NCBI GenBank assembly: GCA_964640435.1
Contig: CAZXFJ010000002.1
Span: 1-64,000 of the forward strand
From: GWA1-39-11 sp964640435
GTDB lineage: Bacteria; Patescibacteriota; Microgenomatia; Levybacterales; GWA1-39-11
DNA length: 64,000 nucleotides
Direction: 5' to 3'
Positions 6,472-14,380 of the stretch are shown here, piece after piece; position 1 is the first letter of the stretch; the number at the start of each line of letters is the position of its first letter. The notes beneath the pieces were generated by a model. The model was not told where the DNA came from. It saw only the letters and a list, made by a program, of their open reading frames with translations, and ran no database searches. The position numbers and the translations under genes are program-made.

Positions 6472-7761
6472 ATGAATAATCCAGAGGTACCAACAGGACG
6501 AAGACCCCATGTGGTTGAGCTTCGATATTCTGAAGAGGGGTTAGATACAGAGCAGAAAAAACTTCTTGGAATATATAAGGATGTTGTTGTTGAAACTGGA
6601 AATGTTTGGGATTCCTTACTAAAAATTGGTGAGCAACCAGTAGGTTTTTCTCGTGATGAGTTAGCAGGTGTTACTAAGCGAAACCCAGGATACAATTTTA
6701 TATTTGAAGTTGATCAAGGTTCTCTTGGGGCAATGCCATACGAGCTTTTGCTCGCAAAACCTCTTGCTCCAATTTTGTCATCACTCTCTGAAGCAATTGA
6801 GGTGACAAGTGATCCTGATGAAAAAAGATATCTTGAGGGCACAATTGGCGCATTGAGAGACGGACAATATGAAGATGGAATGCGTGAATGGATAAATAAT
6901 AACCCAAAAATTGGACTTACTGTTGGGTATTTTCAATATAAAGATCGGTCTCGTACTGAACATGCTTTATCTGCATGGGTTGGAATAAAAGATGATGATA
7001 TGACTGAGTTAGCAACAAGAATTGGAGACATCTACAAAAGAACATATGGATCTAATGTTAAGGTTGTTAATCGCGCCGAAAGAAGTGTAATTTTTGGGGG
7101 AGACATAGCAGATGCCCCAACAATTCCTGGTGCTGGCGCATTACCAAACGAACAAGGATGGAGAGAAAGACATGGAACCAAGATAACATTCTTTTTAAAT
7201 TCAACTGAAAAGACAAATGAGGAAAAGCTTCCAATAACTCGCTCAATATGGGATGAGGCCTCAGAATATACTGACGACGAATTTAAGACACTCGGTTTTA
7301 AATTGCTTGCAGCGCATGAGAATATGCATCCTGCTACAAGGCATGACAATGACGAGGCAAGACTTACAAACAACTTCACGTATATTAGTGAAACACTATG
7401 TGATGTTTTAGCGCAAAAATTATCCGGAGATTTAATTGACCAATTAATTTCTAAAAAAGAATTGAGAGCTGCAATTCCATCCATTGTATCAACAGCGTTG
7501 ACACTAAGACGGAAAGGAATGCCACTTAACTACCCGCACATGCAAGGATGGGCAACAATTACAAATTACATGATTGAAAATGGCGGAGTAGAAATTGATA
7601 ATCGAAAGTTAAAGCTAGGTTCAGACGAGCAAATGAGAAGTGCAATTCTTGGCTTAACAGAAAGACTCGAAGATATTATAAGACGCGGAAACAATGAAGA
7701 CGCAAAAACATTACTTGAAGCTTATGGTGATGCGAGAGTTTTTGATAAGTTAATTAATTAA
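6472..7761 (+). CDS. M49-like (dipeptidyl-peptidase III-related) zinc metallopeptidase
   Basis: This 429-residue soluble protein has a zinc-peptidase HExxH motif, HENMH, at residues 282-286 and a probable third ligand, Glu307, in YISETLCDVL. The central part (SDPDEKRYLEGT and WINNNPKIGLTVGYFQYKDR, then HALSAWVGIKD) resembles the M49-like family related to dipeptidyl-peptidase III, which removes dipeptides from oligopeptides. True DPP III has HExxxH with an inserted residue, whereas this one has the ordinary spacing. No signal peptide is seen, so it is probably cytosolic and acts in peptide recycling. It starts opposite the ChrA pair and ends in a palindrome shared with the convergent gene. 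Confidence 0.68.
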   Translation: MNNPEVPTGRRPHVVELRYSEEGLDTEQKKLLGIYKDVVVETGNVWDSLLKIGEQPVGFSRDELAGVTKRNPGYNFIFEVDQGSLGAMPYELLLAKPLAPILSSLSEAIEVTSDPDEKRYLEGTIGALRDGQYEDGMREWINNNPKIGLTVGYFQYKDRSRTEHALSAWVGIKDDDMTELATRIGDIYKRTYGSNVKVVNRAERSVIFGGDIADAPTIPGAGALPNEQGWRERHGTKITFFLNSTEKTNEEKLPITRSIWDEASEYTDDEFKTLGFKLLAAHENMHPATRHDNDEARLTNNFTYISETLCDVLAQKLSGDLIDQLISKKELRAAIPSIVSTALTLRRKGMPLNYPHMQGWATITNYMIENGGVEIDNRKLKLGSDEQMRSAILGLTERLEDIIRRGNNEDAKTLLEAYGDARVFDKLIN

Positions 7762-7764
7762 CTT
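7747..7764. repeat. Perfect 18-base palindrome holding both stop codons
   Basis: AAGTTAATT followed by its exact reverse complement lies at the junction of two convergent genes. It contains the TAA stops of both the plus-strand gene (ending 7761) and the minus-strand gene (ending 7754). Having only A/T plus one G-C pair per arm, it would make a weak hairpin. Confidence 0.6.
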
Positions 7765-8320
7765 CGAGAAGATTCCCGTTGTCTTGAATTTCATATTTTT
7801 CTATAACTTCAATATTCGGCTCCATCGACATCGGTGCATTTTCTGGCCTATCCATATAGAAAAGCATGACAAGTCCATTTTTATATTTAGCTGAATCCTC
7901 TATGTTTAGAGATTTTATTTTAATTCTGTCTCCGAGTGGAATGAGCTGTGAATAAACAACTTTCCCATCGATTTTGGATGCAGTAACTAATGAATAAAAG
8001 GTTCCTGATCCACCGGGCGAATCAACAATTATAGCAGCTGCATGATTCCCATCAGGACTTGCTGTTGCATTCATAATTAGAGCTACATGTTGCTTGTTGG
8101 AACTTTCATAAGCACCCCTTCTAAATGTTATTGGTTCTTCATTAATATTTATTGTAAAGTTATCAAAGCCAAATGGTTTTTTCTGCATTGTTTGAATATC
8201 TGTTGGTGTTGGAGCAAATGAGTGTTTATGGGTTACAAAGTAACCAATAAGGACAAGTATTAGGAAGGTAATAATGATCCAAAAGATTTTCATTTTCTTT
8301 TTATTTGTACTTTTTGCCAT
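7754..8320 (-). CDS. Hypothetical membrane-anchored extracytoplasmic protein
   Basis: This 188-residue protein is not recognised. Lys-rich N-terminal residues (KSTNKKKMK) precede one membrane helix at about 11-29. The remainder is a soluble, beta-rich domain with no cysteines, so type II anchoring with the domain outside is likely. It contains a small-residue loop (DSPGGSGT) and a MDRPENAPMSMEP stretch. It is convergent with the M49-like gene (8-base overlap) and divergent from the uracil-DNA glycosylase gene. A TATACT abuts the ATG directly, so the true start could be the internal Met10. No function is assigned. Confidence 0.7.
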   Translation of the reverse strand: MAKSTNKKKMKIFWIIITFLILVLIGYFVTHKHSFAPTPTDIQTMQKKPFGFDNFTININEEPITFRRGAYESSNKQHVALIMNATASPDGNHAAAIIVDSPGGSGTFYSLVTASKIDGKVVYSQLIPLGDRIKIKSLNIEDSAKYKNGLVMLFYMDRPENAPMSMEPNIEVIEKYEIQDNGNLLEVN

Positions 8321-8359
8321 AGTATAAGTATCCTTTTAATTTCGTCTTTTTTCAAGTAT

Positions 8360-8365
8360 TATAAT
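8360..8365 (+). promoter_or_regulatory. Leaderless-type -10 of the DNA-repair pair
   Basis: A perfect TATAAT ends 7 bases before the ATG at 8373. The -35 region is weak. Confidence 0.5.
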
Positions 8366-8372
8366 CTTTGAA

Positions 8373-8918
8373 ATGAGCAAGACTTCAGACCTTCAAAAGA
8401 TTGCAGTTGATATTGAAAAATGTGAAATTTGTAAGAAAAATAAACATGGGAAAGCTGTCGTTGGTGAGGGAAATCCAGATGCTGATGTAATATTTATAGG
8501 GGAAGCACCTGGTAGAAACGAAGCCTTAACAGGAAGACCTTTTATAGGAAGATCTGGAAGGTTGCTACGCGAAGCGATAACAGGTTTGGGATTGAAAGAA
8601 GAAGATGTATATATAACAAGTCCTGTTAAGTATCTTCCGGATTATGTTACACCTACAGATGAAGATATAGCCCATGGAATGACCCATCTTTCAAAGCAAA
8701 TTGAGGTTATTGATCCAAAAGTTTTAGTTCTGCTTGGTAGAGTTGCGGTTCGTGGAGTGCTCGGCGACAAAGTTATGATTAGCAAGCTTCACGGGGAGTT
8801 TGTAAATAAAAATGGACGTACATACTTCATTTCGTATCATCCAGCTGCAGCAATTCGTTTTCAAAAGTTCAGGAAAGTCTTCTTAGATGATTTTCAAAAA
8901 ATTAAGGAAGTTTTATGA
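8373..8918 (+). CDS. Family-4 uracil-DNA glycosylase, degenerate Fe-S site
   Basis: This 181-residue protein has the family-4/5 UDG fold: catalytic motif GEAPGRNE at 43-50, the GRPFIGRSGR loop at 54-63 and the C-terminal motif YHPAAAIRF from 155. Such enzymes cut uracil from DNA after cytosine deamination. Family-4 enzymes bind a [4Fe-4S] cluster through four cysteines. Here only Cys17 and Cys20 remain in the whole chain. The position normally Cys in the VKCRPP motif is Tyr87, and the last ligand is also missing. The protein may fold without a cluster, as some divergent members seem to. It overlaps the AlkZ-like gene by four bases (ATGA), forming a two-gene repair operon. Confidence 0.85.
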   Translation: MSKTSDLQKIAVDIEKCEICKKNKHGKAVVGEGNPDADVIFIGEAPGRNEALTGRPFIGRSGRLLREAITGLGLKEEDVYITSPVKYLPDYVTPTDEDIAHGMTHLSKQIEVIDPKVLVLLGRVAVRGVLGDKVMISKLHGEFVNKNGRTYFISYHPAAAIRFQKFRKVFLDDFQKIKEVL

Positions 8919-9976
8919 CATTTCAAGATATTCTTTCTCAAAGACTCGTAAACGAACAGCTTATTAAGACTAAATTTAAAACAGCCCGAGATCTTGTCTC
9001 ATGGTTCGGAGCAGTTCAGTCACAGGATTATCTAGGTGCAAAATGGGCTCTGGGACAACGACTTAACATAAAAGATTCTGACATCGAAAAAGAATTTAAT
9101 GATGGTCGAATCATAAGAACTCATGTAATGCGTCCTACTTGGCATTTTGTGGCTCCGGAGGATATTCTGTGGATGCAAGAACTGACCTCTCCGCGTGTTA
9201 ATAAGATAATGAATTATTACAACAAAAAACTGGGTTTAGATACTGAATTATTTAAAAAGACTAATAAACTTATTGAAAAAGTCCTAGCTGAAGGAAATTA
9301 TTTAACAAAAATTGAGATAAAAGATCTCCTTGATAAAGAAAAAATACATACAAATACGCAAACACTTTCTCATGTTATTTCTACTGCTGAGCTTGAGGGA
9401 ATTATTTGTAGTGGTCCACGTAAAGGAAATAAATTTACCTATGCATTAATTTCAGATAGGGCACCAAAGGCAAAAAAACTACCAAGAGAAGATGCGTTAA
9501 AAGAACTAGTTAAGCGATATTTTCAGAGTCATGGACCTGCAACGATAAGAGATTTTGTTTGGTGGTCAGGATTAACCGTTCTTGATGCAAAGCTCGGAAT
9601 AGAAGCGAATAAATTAAAATCAGAAACTTTGAAGGGTAAAACTTACTGGTTTTTTGAAATTGGAAAGGTAAATATTCCATCTCCGGATTTATATTTACTT
9701 CCTAATTATGATGAATTCACTATAGCATATCAGGACCGTGATCCATTTTTAAAACCCGAAGCAATAGAGTATTTTAAAACACAAGGAAATGCTGCATTTT
9801 GGAATGCAGTTATATATAAAGGGGAAATTGCAGGTAAGTGGAAGAAGACAACAGGTAAAAATATATTAAACTTACAAGTTAAATTATTTGATGAAGCTAA
9901 AAATGAGACAAATAAGCTTGAAAAGGAGATAGTAAAATTAGGAGATTTTTTTGAAGTTGAAATTAAATTTAACTAG
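8915..9976 (+). CDS. Winged-helix protein of the AlkZ/AlkX (YcaQ-like) family, putative DNA glycosylase
   Basis: This 353-residue protein belongs to the HTH_42 winged-helix family. The N-terminal part has QSQ (Gln35-Ser36-Gln37) in the position of the QxQ catalytic motif of AlkZ-type interstrand-crosslink glycosylases. It is followed by GAKWALGQR and THVMRPTWHFVAPED, both typical of the family. Known relatives unhook crosslinks or alkylated bases from DNA. Coupling to a uracil-DNA glycosylase gene by a four-base overlap supports a repair role. Family members are diverse, so lesion specificity cannot be stated. The gene ends overlapping the 3' end of the convergent purK by 8 bases. Confidence 0.8.
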   Translation: MTFQDILSQRLVNEQLIKTKFKTARDLVSWFGAVQSQDYLGAKWALGQRLNIKDSDIEKEFNDGRIIRTHVMRPTWHFVAPEDILWMQELTSPRVNKIMNYYNKKLGLDTELFKKTNKLIEKVLAEGNYLTKIEIKDLLDKEKIHTNTQTLSHVISTAELEGIICSGPRKGNKFTYALISDRAPKAKKLPREDALKELVKRYFQSHGPATIRDFVWWSGLTVLDAKLGIEANKLKSETLKGKTYWFFEIGKVNIPSPDLYLLPNYDEFTIAYQDRDPFLKPEAIEYFKTQGNAAFWNAVIYKGEIAGKWKKTTGKNILNLQVKLFDEAKNETNKLEKEIVKLGDFFEVEIKFN

Positions 9977-11120
9977 TGAATCCGATTTCCTTCATGACTC
10001 TTTGTGCGCGGTTTAACAACTCTTCTCGATTATTTCCAAAATAAGTTATATGTCCTCTTTTTCTGGGAGGAAATTGTTCGCGAGGCCCTTTATGGTACCA
10101 ATGTACATATCCCCCTTCTGACTCGATGTATTCTTTATCTTCCTCGCTCATCTCTTTATAATCAACGCCTCCATTAAGGTTATGCATTAATACTATCTCT
10201 CCTGGTTTAGCAACCTCCGCCCTTTCGGGCAAGTGGAGTCCTGCTGCAATTGAGACCATTGCATCAAATTGAGAAAAATTTGTTCCTTCAATGCTCCAGT
10301 GACCTGTATTATGAGTGCGTCCCGCGATTTCATTAATTCGTAACCCAAGGTTTGTATCAAAAATTTCAACTCCATATAAACCTTCGCCTTCGAGTACATT
10401 AAGTAGCTTATTGCACATTTCAGCTATTTCTTTTTCAAGTTTTTCACCAGCTCCAGAGGGATAAAATGTATGTTCAAGCATTCCATTCTTATGAACTGAT
10501 TCAACAGTTGGAAATATAATTCTTCCGCCATACGCATCTTTTCCAATAATTGTGGCGAGCTCTCGAATAAGGGGTAATCGTCTTTCAACAACCATATCTT
10601 GACCTTCAAATTCCTTCCATGCTTCATTTAGATCCTCTAGCGTTGTAACGTGTTTATTTCCGCGTCCATCGAAACCACCTTCTGCGGTTTTGACTATCAC
10701 ATCATGATCGAAAACACTATAAGCATCTCTGAGTTCTTTACGACTTATTGCTGGTAGCCAAGGGGCAATTGGTATTCCGGCTTCTCTTAATAATTCCTTT
10801 TGAGCAATTCTATTCTGGATTATTTTTGTATATTTAGGATTTGGAATTATTGGAATACCTCTTTCATCAAGCTCAACTAATCCATCAGTATTTATATGGT
10901 CGGTATCAAGATTTATAGATCTAACGTTCCCGCCAAATGATATTTGATCTGATTTATTGTTAGGGTCTCCTTCAAATATATCGGAGGCGAATGATGCTGG
11001 ACTACCCTTTTTTCCTAAAACCAAAACGGGAATATTTCTGTCGTTTGCTGCCTGTGCAGTCATCAATGCAAGTTGTCCATCTGAAGCGATGCCTATTGGT
11101 TTTTCGGACTCTAAAGTCAT
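9969..11120 (-). CDS. purK: N5-carboxyaminoimidazole ribonucleotide synthase-like ATP-grasp enzyme
   Basis: This 383-residue protein has a PurK-type plan: an N-terminal Rossmann-like start (GIASDGQLALM), an ATP-grasp core with VIVKTAEGGFDGRGNK and VVERRL, and the terminal NEIAGRTHNTGHWSIEG motif. PurK uses ATP and bicarbonate to carboxylate aminoimidazole ribonucleotide in purine synthesis. No purE is seen nearby, whereas purB is only 1 kb away, divergent across trhO. The N-terminal glycine motif is slightly unusual. A TTGACA/TACTAT promoter ends 6 bases before the ATG, inside the end of trhO. Length matches the family. Confidence 0.85.
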   Translation of the reverse strand: MTLESEKPIGIASDGQLALMTAQAANDRNIPVLVLGKKGSPASFASDIFEGDPNNKSDQISFGGNVRSINLDTDHINTDGLVELDERGIPIIPNPKYTKIIQNRIAQKELLREAGIPIAPWLPAISRKELRDAYSVFDHDVIVKTAEGGFDGRGNKHVTTLEDLNEAWKEFEGQDMVVERRLPLIRELATIIGKDAYGGRIIFPTVESVHKNGMLEHTFYPSGAGEKLEKEIAEMCNKLLNVLEGEGLYGVEIFDTNLGLRINEIAGRTHNTGHWSIEGTNFSQFDAMVSIAAGLHLPERAEVAKPGEIVLMHNLNGGVDYKEMSEEDKEYIESEGGYVHWYHKGPREQFPPRKRGHITYFGNNREELLNRAQRVMKEIGFTS

Positions 11121-11126
11121 GAAGAA

Positions 11127-11154
11127 ATAGTATCAGAATTTATTGCATTGTCAA
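11127..11154 (-). promoter_or_regulatory. Leaderless-type promoter of purK
   Basis: On the minus strand a perfect TTGACA (11149-11154), a 16-base spacer and TACTAT (11127-11132) are followed by 6 bases and the ATG. The -35 lies within the last codons of trhO, so purK can be expressed apart from it. Confidence 0.5.
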
Positions 11155-12036
11155 TCTCTTTTGATTCTGTTTCCAATTGTTTTTGCATGAATCATCACAG
11201 AAGGCATATCGGGTTTCACTATCCAGACAATTATCGCAGCAAATATAATGTTTGTGGCATACATCATACATGCAATTTACATATGATTCAGATGGTATTC
11301 CGCAAAAAGTGCATCTTCCAACGATCTCATGCTCAGGTGAATCAGTGTTAAACCCAATAGTTAAACGTTTATCAAATACATAAAGTTTCCCTTTAAAGTA
11401 TTTATTTGGATACCTTTCCATAAATGTTTGTATGCCATCTTTAAGTTGGTATACGTCTTTGAAACCATTTTCAACTAAAAAGCCTGATGCTTTTTCGCAT
11501 CTAACTCCACCTGTGCAAACCGTAACTACAGTTTTTCCCTTTAAATGTGCTAAGCGTGGTAGAACTTCTTTAAGCTGAAAGAAATTTTTCATTCCCGAAG
11601 GAACAAATCCATCAAAATATCCTGACGCATATTCGTAATCATTTCTCATATCAACAATATAGAATTCTTTTTTAGACTCAAACCAATCAAATAGTTCGTC
11701 AGCTGTAAGATATTTTCCTGTAACCTTTGTTGGATTCGTATCAACTTTAGCAGTAACAATTTCAGGACGAACTCTTACACGAAGCTCAGGAAATGATTTC
11801 CCATCACTTTCGCTTCTTTTGTAATTAATCTTAGTAAGAAGAGGATTTTTTTCTGTTTCCCGAATATATTCTTCTGTTGCTTCAACTGTTCCTTCAAGAG
11901 TTCCATTGATTCCTTCATGCGCAACGATAATTCTTCCCATAAGGCCAAGCCTTTCGCAAAGTGCTTTTTGTTCATCACGAACTTTAGCTGGATTATCAAT
12001 ATTCACATACTTGTAATAAAGTAAAACTTGAAACAT
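11140..12036 (-). CDS. trhO: tRNA uridine(34) hydroxylase, rhodanese type (TrhO/YceA)
   Basis: This 298-residue protein has the TrhO layout: an N-terminal acylphosphatase-like domain (IVAHEGINGTLEGT), a rhodanese domain with the catalytic Cys180 in CTGGVRCEKAS, and a C-terminal cysteine-rich region (CTFCG, YDVCHKHYICCDNC, FCDDSC) that probably binds zinc. The family installs 5-hydroxyuridine at the wobble position of certain tRNAs in an oxygen-dependent reaction. It is on the minus strand upstream of purK with a 19-base gap and has its own leaderless-type promoter. The domain order and catalytic residues are intact, so the call is firm. Confidence 0.92.
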   Translation of the reverse strand: MFQVLLYYKYVNIDNPAKVRDEQKALCERLGLMGRIIVAHEGINGTLEGTVEATEEYIRETEKNPLLTKINYKRSESDGKSFPELRVRVRPEIVTAKVDTNPTKVTGKYLTADELFDWFESKKEFYIVDMRNDYEYASGYFDGFVPSGMKNFFQLKEVLPRLAHLKGKTVVTVCTGGVRCEKASGFLVENGFKDVYQLKDGIQTFMERYPNKYFKGKLYVFDKRLTIGFNTDSPEHEIVGRCTFCGIPSESYVNCMYDVCHKHYICCDNCLDSETRYAFCDDSCKNNWKQNQKRLTMQ

Positions 12037-12044
12037 AGAGTTTG

Positions 12045-12050
12045 ATTATA
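12045..12050 (-). promoter_or_regulatory. Leaderless-type -10 of trhO
   Basis: A perfect TATAAT on the minus strand ends 8 bases before the ATG at 12036. It lies in the short divergent gap shared with purB. Confidence 0.5.
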
Positions 12051-12073
12051 CCAAATAGGTTCAATCTTGAATA

Positions 12074-12101
12074 TTGAATTAGCAAATTAGCTCGTTATAA
12101 T
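12074..12101 (+). promoter_or_regulatory. Leaderless-type promoter of purB
   Basis: TTGAAT (12074-12079), a 16-base spacer and a perfect TATAAT (12096-12101) end 7 bases before the ATG at 12109. Confidence 0.55.
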
Positions 12102-12108
12102 AGCAATT

Positions 12109-13596
12109 ATGACAAACGAAAATGACCGCTCCTCAATTCCGTTCGAAGCAGGAATAAGTCCGAGAAGGAATTGGAATTGGTTTGAATATCATTCAGCGCT
12201 TTCTTATAGATATGCAAGTCCTGAAATGAAAAGGGTTTGGTCGGAAGGACATAAGGCAGAGCTTAGCGCAGATGTTTGGATTGCTGTAGCAAGTGCGCAA
12301 AATAAAGTCGGGTTAGTTACTGACGAGCAACTTGCAGATCTGCAAGAACACAAAAGAGATTTTGTAGCAGGAATAGATGAGATGTTGAGCCGTGAAAGAG
12401 ATAGAAGCAACCCCAATTATAGTGGTCACGATATTATTGCTGCTACATCATGGTATGGCGAGGTGGCAAAAATTGGAGGAGGTATTGTTCATCGTCCAAT
12501 GACCTCTGAAGATCTTCTTTCAAATGTTGAAGCCCTTCAGATGAAAGAGGGAACAGCCTTAATTGATAAAAAAATGCATTCTGTACTTAAGCATTTTGGC
12601 GAGAAGATAGACCAATATAAAGAGCTACCTGCCTTAGGGCAAACTCACATGCAGGCGGGAGAGCCAGTCACCTTAGGATTAAGATTGGCTGTTCATGCCG
12701 TTGATTTTCTTCTTGACTACCAAAAATTACAATTTGTAAATGAGAGAATTTTAGGAAAAGGAATAAAGGGACCGGTTGGTACTATGGCCGAGGTGGAAAC
12801 ACTCTTAGAAGGTATTGATATGGACCCATTTGAGCACGAAAAGTTAGTTATGGACGAGCTAGGCCTTAGAGCTTTTCCTGTAACAAATCAAACCTATCCC
12901 AGGAAAATGACAGCAGATGTGGTAGGTGCACTAGGAGACATTGGAGTATCGGTTCAGAGATTTGGTTTAAATATGAGATTATATCAATCGTCATTGTTTG
13001 ATGAACTAGCGGAACCCAGAAGCTCTCAGGATAGAGGATCTTCTGCTATGCCCCATAAAAGAAATCCAGTGGGTGCAGAAAATGCGATGGCATTGGGAAG
13101 GGGAATAAGATACAAGCATTCTGAGGCTCAGGAAATTGCAGCAAATGTTGTAATGGAAAGAGGTATTGATGATTCAGCCGGGAAAAGATCATTTCTACCA
13201 GAATCATTTTTAGCTTTGGATGAGGCACTGACTAGGGTCGATAGAATAGTTGCGGGATTAGTTGTGAACGAAACCTCTATTTGGAGAAATCTACATACTT
13301 TTTCTGAATTTACTATAAGTGCGCCTATCATGGCACTCATGACACGTGAGGGTATAAGTCGTCAAGATGCTCATGAAAAACTTGCTGTGCTTGCAGGTGA
13401 AGCTTTTGAAACATTTAGGTCAACTAATGTTAATGATTATGGAGATAGACTATTAAATGATCCACTAGTAATGCAATATGTTACTGCTGCAGAGATAAAG
13501 AGAATGATAGATATTGCAGAGAAGCATATTGGTCGGGCACCACAGATTTGTGAGGGATTCCTCAGCGAACACCTCTACCCAGCACTTGCAAAATAA
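12109..13596 (+). CDS. purB: Adenylosuccinate lyase
   Basis: This 495-residue protein of the fumarase/aspartase superfamily has the signature GSSAMPHKRNP at about 310-320, the GQTHMQAGEP motif with its catalytic His, and the SGHDIIA region near residue 104. The enzyme releases fumarate from adenylosuccinate and from SAICAR in purine synthesis and the IMP-to-AMP route. It is divergent from trhO/purK. With only PurK and PurB visible, a partial purine or salvage route is as likely as a full pathway. It is slightly longer than many bacterial PurB, matching the longer subgroup. It is the last housekeeping gene before the glycan locus. Confidence 0.92.
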   Translation: MTNENDRSSIPFEAGISPRRNWNWFEYHSALSYRYASPEMKRVWSEGHKAELSADVWIAVASAQNKVGLVTDEQLADLQEHKRDFVAGIDEMLSRERDRSNPNYSGHDIIAATSWYGEVAKIGGGIVHRPMTSEDLLSNVEALQMKEGTALIDKKMHSVLKHFGEKIDQYKELPALGQTHMQAGEPVTLGLRLAVHAVDFLLDYQKLQFVNERILGKGIKGPVGTMAEVETLLEGIDMDPFEHEKLVMDELGLRAFPVTNQTYPRKMTADVVGALGDIGVSVQRFGLNMRLYQSSLFDELAEPRSSQDRGSSAMPHKRNPVGAENAMALGRGIRYKHSEAQEIAANVVMERGIDDSAGKRSFLPESFLALDEALTRVDRIVAGLVVNETSIWRNLHTFSEFTISAPIMALMTREGISRQDAHEKLAVLAGEAFETFRSTNVNDYGDRLLNDPLVMQYVTAAEIKRMIDIAEKHIGRAPQICEGFLSEHLYPALAK

Positions 13597-13625
13597 TTTC
13601 AAAACTAGTAAAACTCCTGTATAAT
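13597..13625 (+). promoter_or_regulatory. Leaderless-type promoter opening the glycan locus
   Basis: TTTCAA (13597-13602), a 17-base spacer and a perfect TATAAT (13620-13625) end 8 bases before the ATG at 13634. Confidence 0.55.
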
Positions 13626-13633
13626 CAATCCAT

Positions 13634-14380
13634 ATGAAAGTATCCGTTGTTATACCCTCATTTAATGAAATGGGTAATCTTCGCAAAGGAACTCTGGACC
13701 ACGTAGAACACTTTTTAGCAAGACAAAAGTTTGATTACGATGTAATTATCGTTGATGATGGATCAAAAGATGGCTCTAGAGAGTTTGTAAAAAAGTTTGT
13801 CGAATCAAACAGGAAATTTAAGCTAATTGAGAATAATCATATGGGTAAAGCTGGGGCTGTAACTACAGGTGTACTTGCAGCAAGGGGAGATTACATTTTA
13901 TTTACTGATATGGATCAAGCAACCCCAATTGAAGAATTAAGCAACTTATTGCCTTTTGTGGAAGATGGATACGATATTGCTATTGGTTCTCGGGGAAAAG
14001 TTCGTCGGGGAGCTCCCTGGACAAGGCGTTTTATGGGGCAGGGTATGATAGTTTTAAGATCAGTTCTTGTGGGATTTCCTGAAATTAAAGACACACAGTG
14101 TGGATTTAAGATTTTCAAGAAAAAAGCTGCACATGAAATATTTGAAAAGATTAAAAAAATCCATAATGGATTCAGAACGATAAAAAGCTCATCTGTCGCA
14201 GCAGGTTTTGATGTAGAGCTTTTGTATATTGCTGACAAAATGAAGTTTAAAATAAAAGAGGTTCCAGTCGACTGGCTATACGTTGAGACAAGGAGAGTTT
14301 CTCCACTCAAAGACTCAGTTGAGAGTGTACTCGATTTAGTAAGAATAAGAAAAAATATTTTCAAAGGAACTTATGATTAA
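13634..14380 (+). CDS. DPM1-like GT2 glycosyltransferase (polyprenyl-phosphate sugar synthase)
   Basis: This 248-residue GT-A protein has VIIVDDGSKDGS with the nucleotide-binding DDG at 41-43, the metal-binding DMD at 92-94 and the DTQCGFKIF motif typical of the dolichyl-phosphate mannose/glucose synthase branch. No C-terminal membrane helices are present, so it is the soluble DPM1 type. By family it moves a hexose from a nucleotide sugar to polyprenyl phosphate on the inner membrane face. The product is the donor for GT-C enzymes, and the next gene, overlapping by 8 bases, encodes one. It is the first gene of the long plus-strand glycan array. Confidence 0.87.
   Translation: MKVSVVIPSFNEMGNLRKGTLDHVEHFLARQKFDYDVIIVDDGSKDGSREFVKKFVESNRKFKLIENNHMGKAGAVTTGVLAARGDYILFTDMDQATPIEELSNLLPFVEDGYDIAIGSRGKVRRGAPWTRRFMGQGMIVLRSVLVGFPEIKDTQCGFKIFKKKAAHEIFEKIKKIHNGFRTIKSSSVAAGFDVELLYIADKMKFKIKEVPVDWLYVETRRVSPLKDSVESVLDLVRIRKNIFKGTYD

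Noticed and set aside
7032..7484. Minus-strand open frame of 150 codons
   Set aside because: It lies fully within the M49-like gene and shows the Ser-rich composition typical of antisense frames.
7747..7764. The convergent palindrome as an intrinsic terminator
   Set aside because: The stem has one G-C pair and no following T-run on either strand, so it would not be a stable terminator.
13915..14364. Minus-strand open frame of 149 codons
   Set aside because: It is antisense to the DPM1-like gene and has shadow-type composition.
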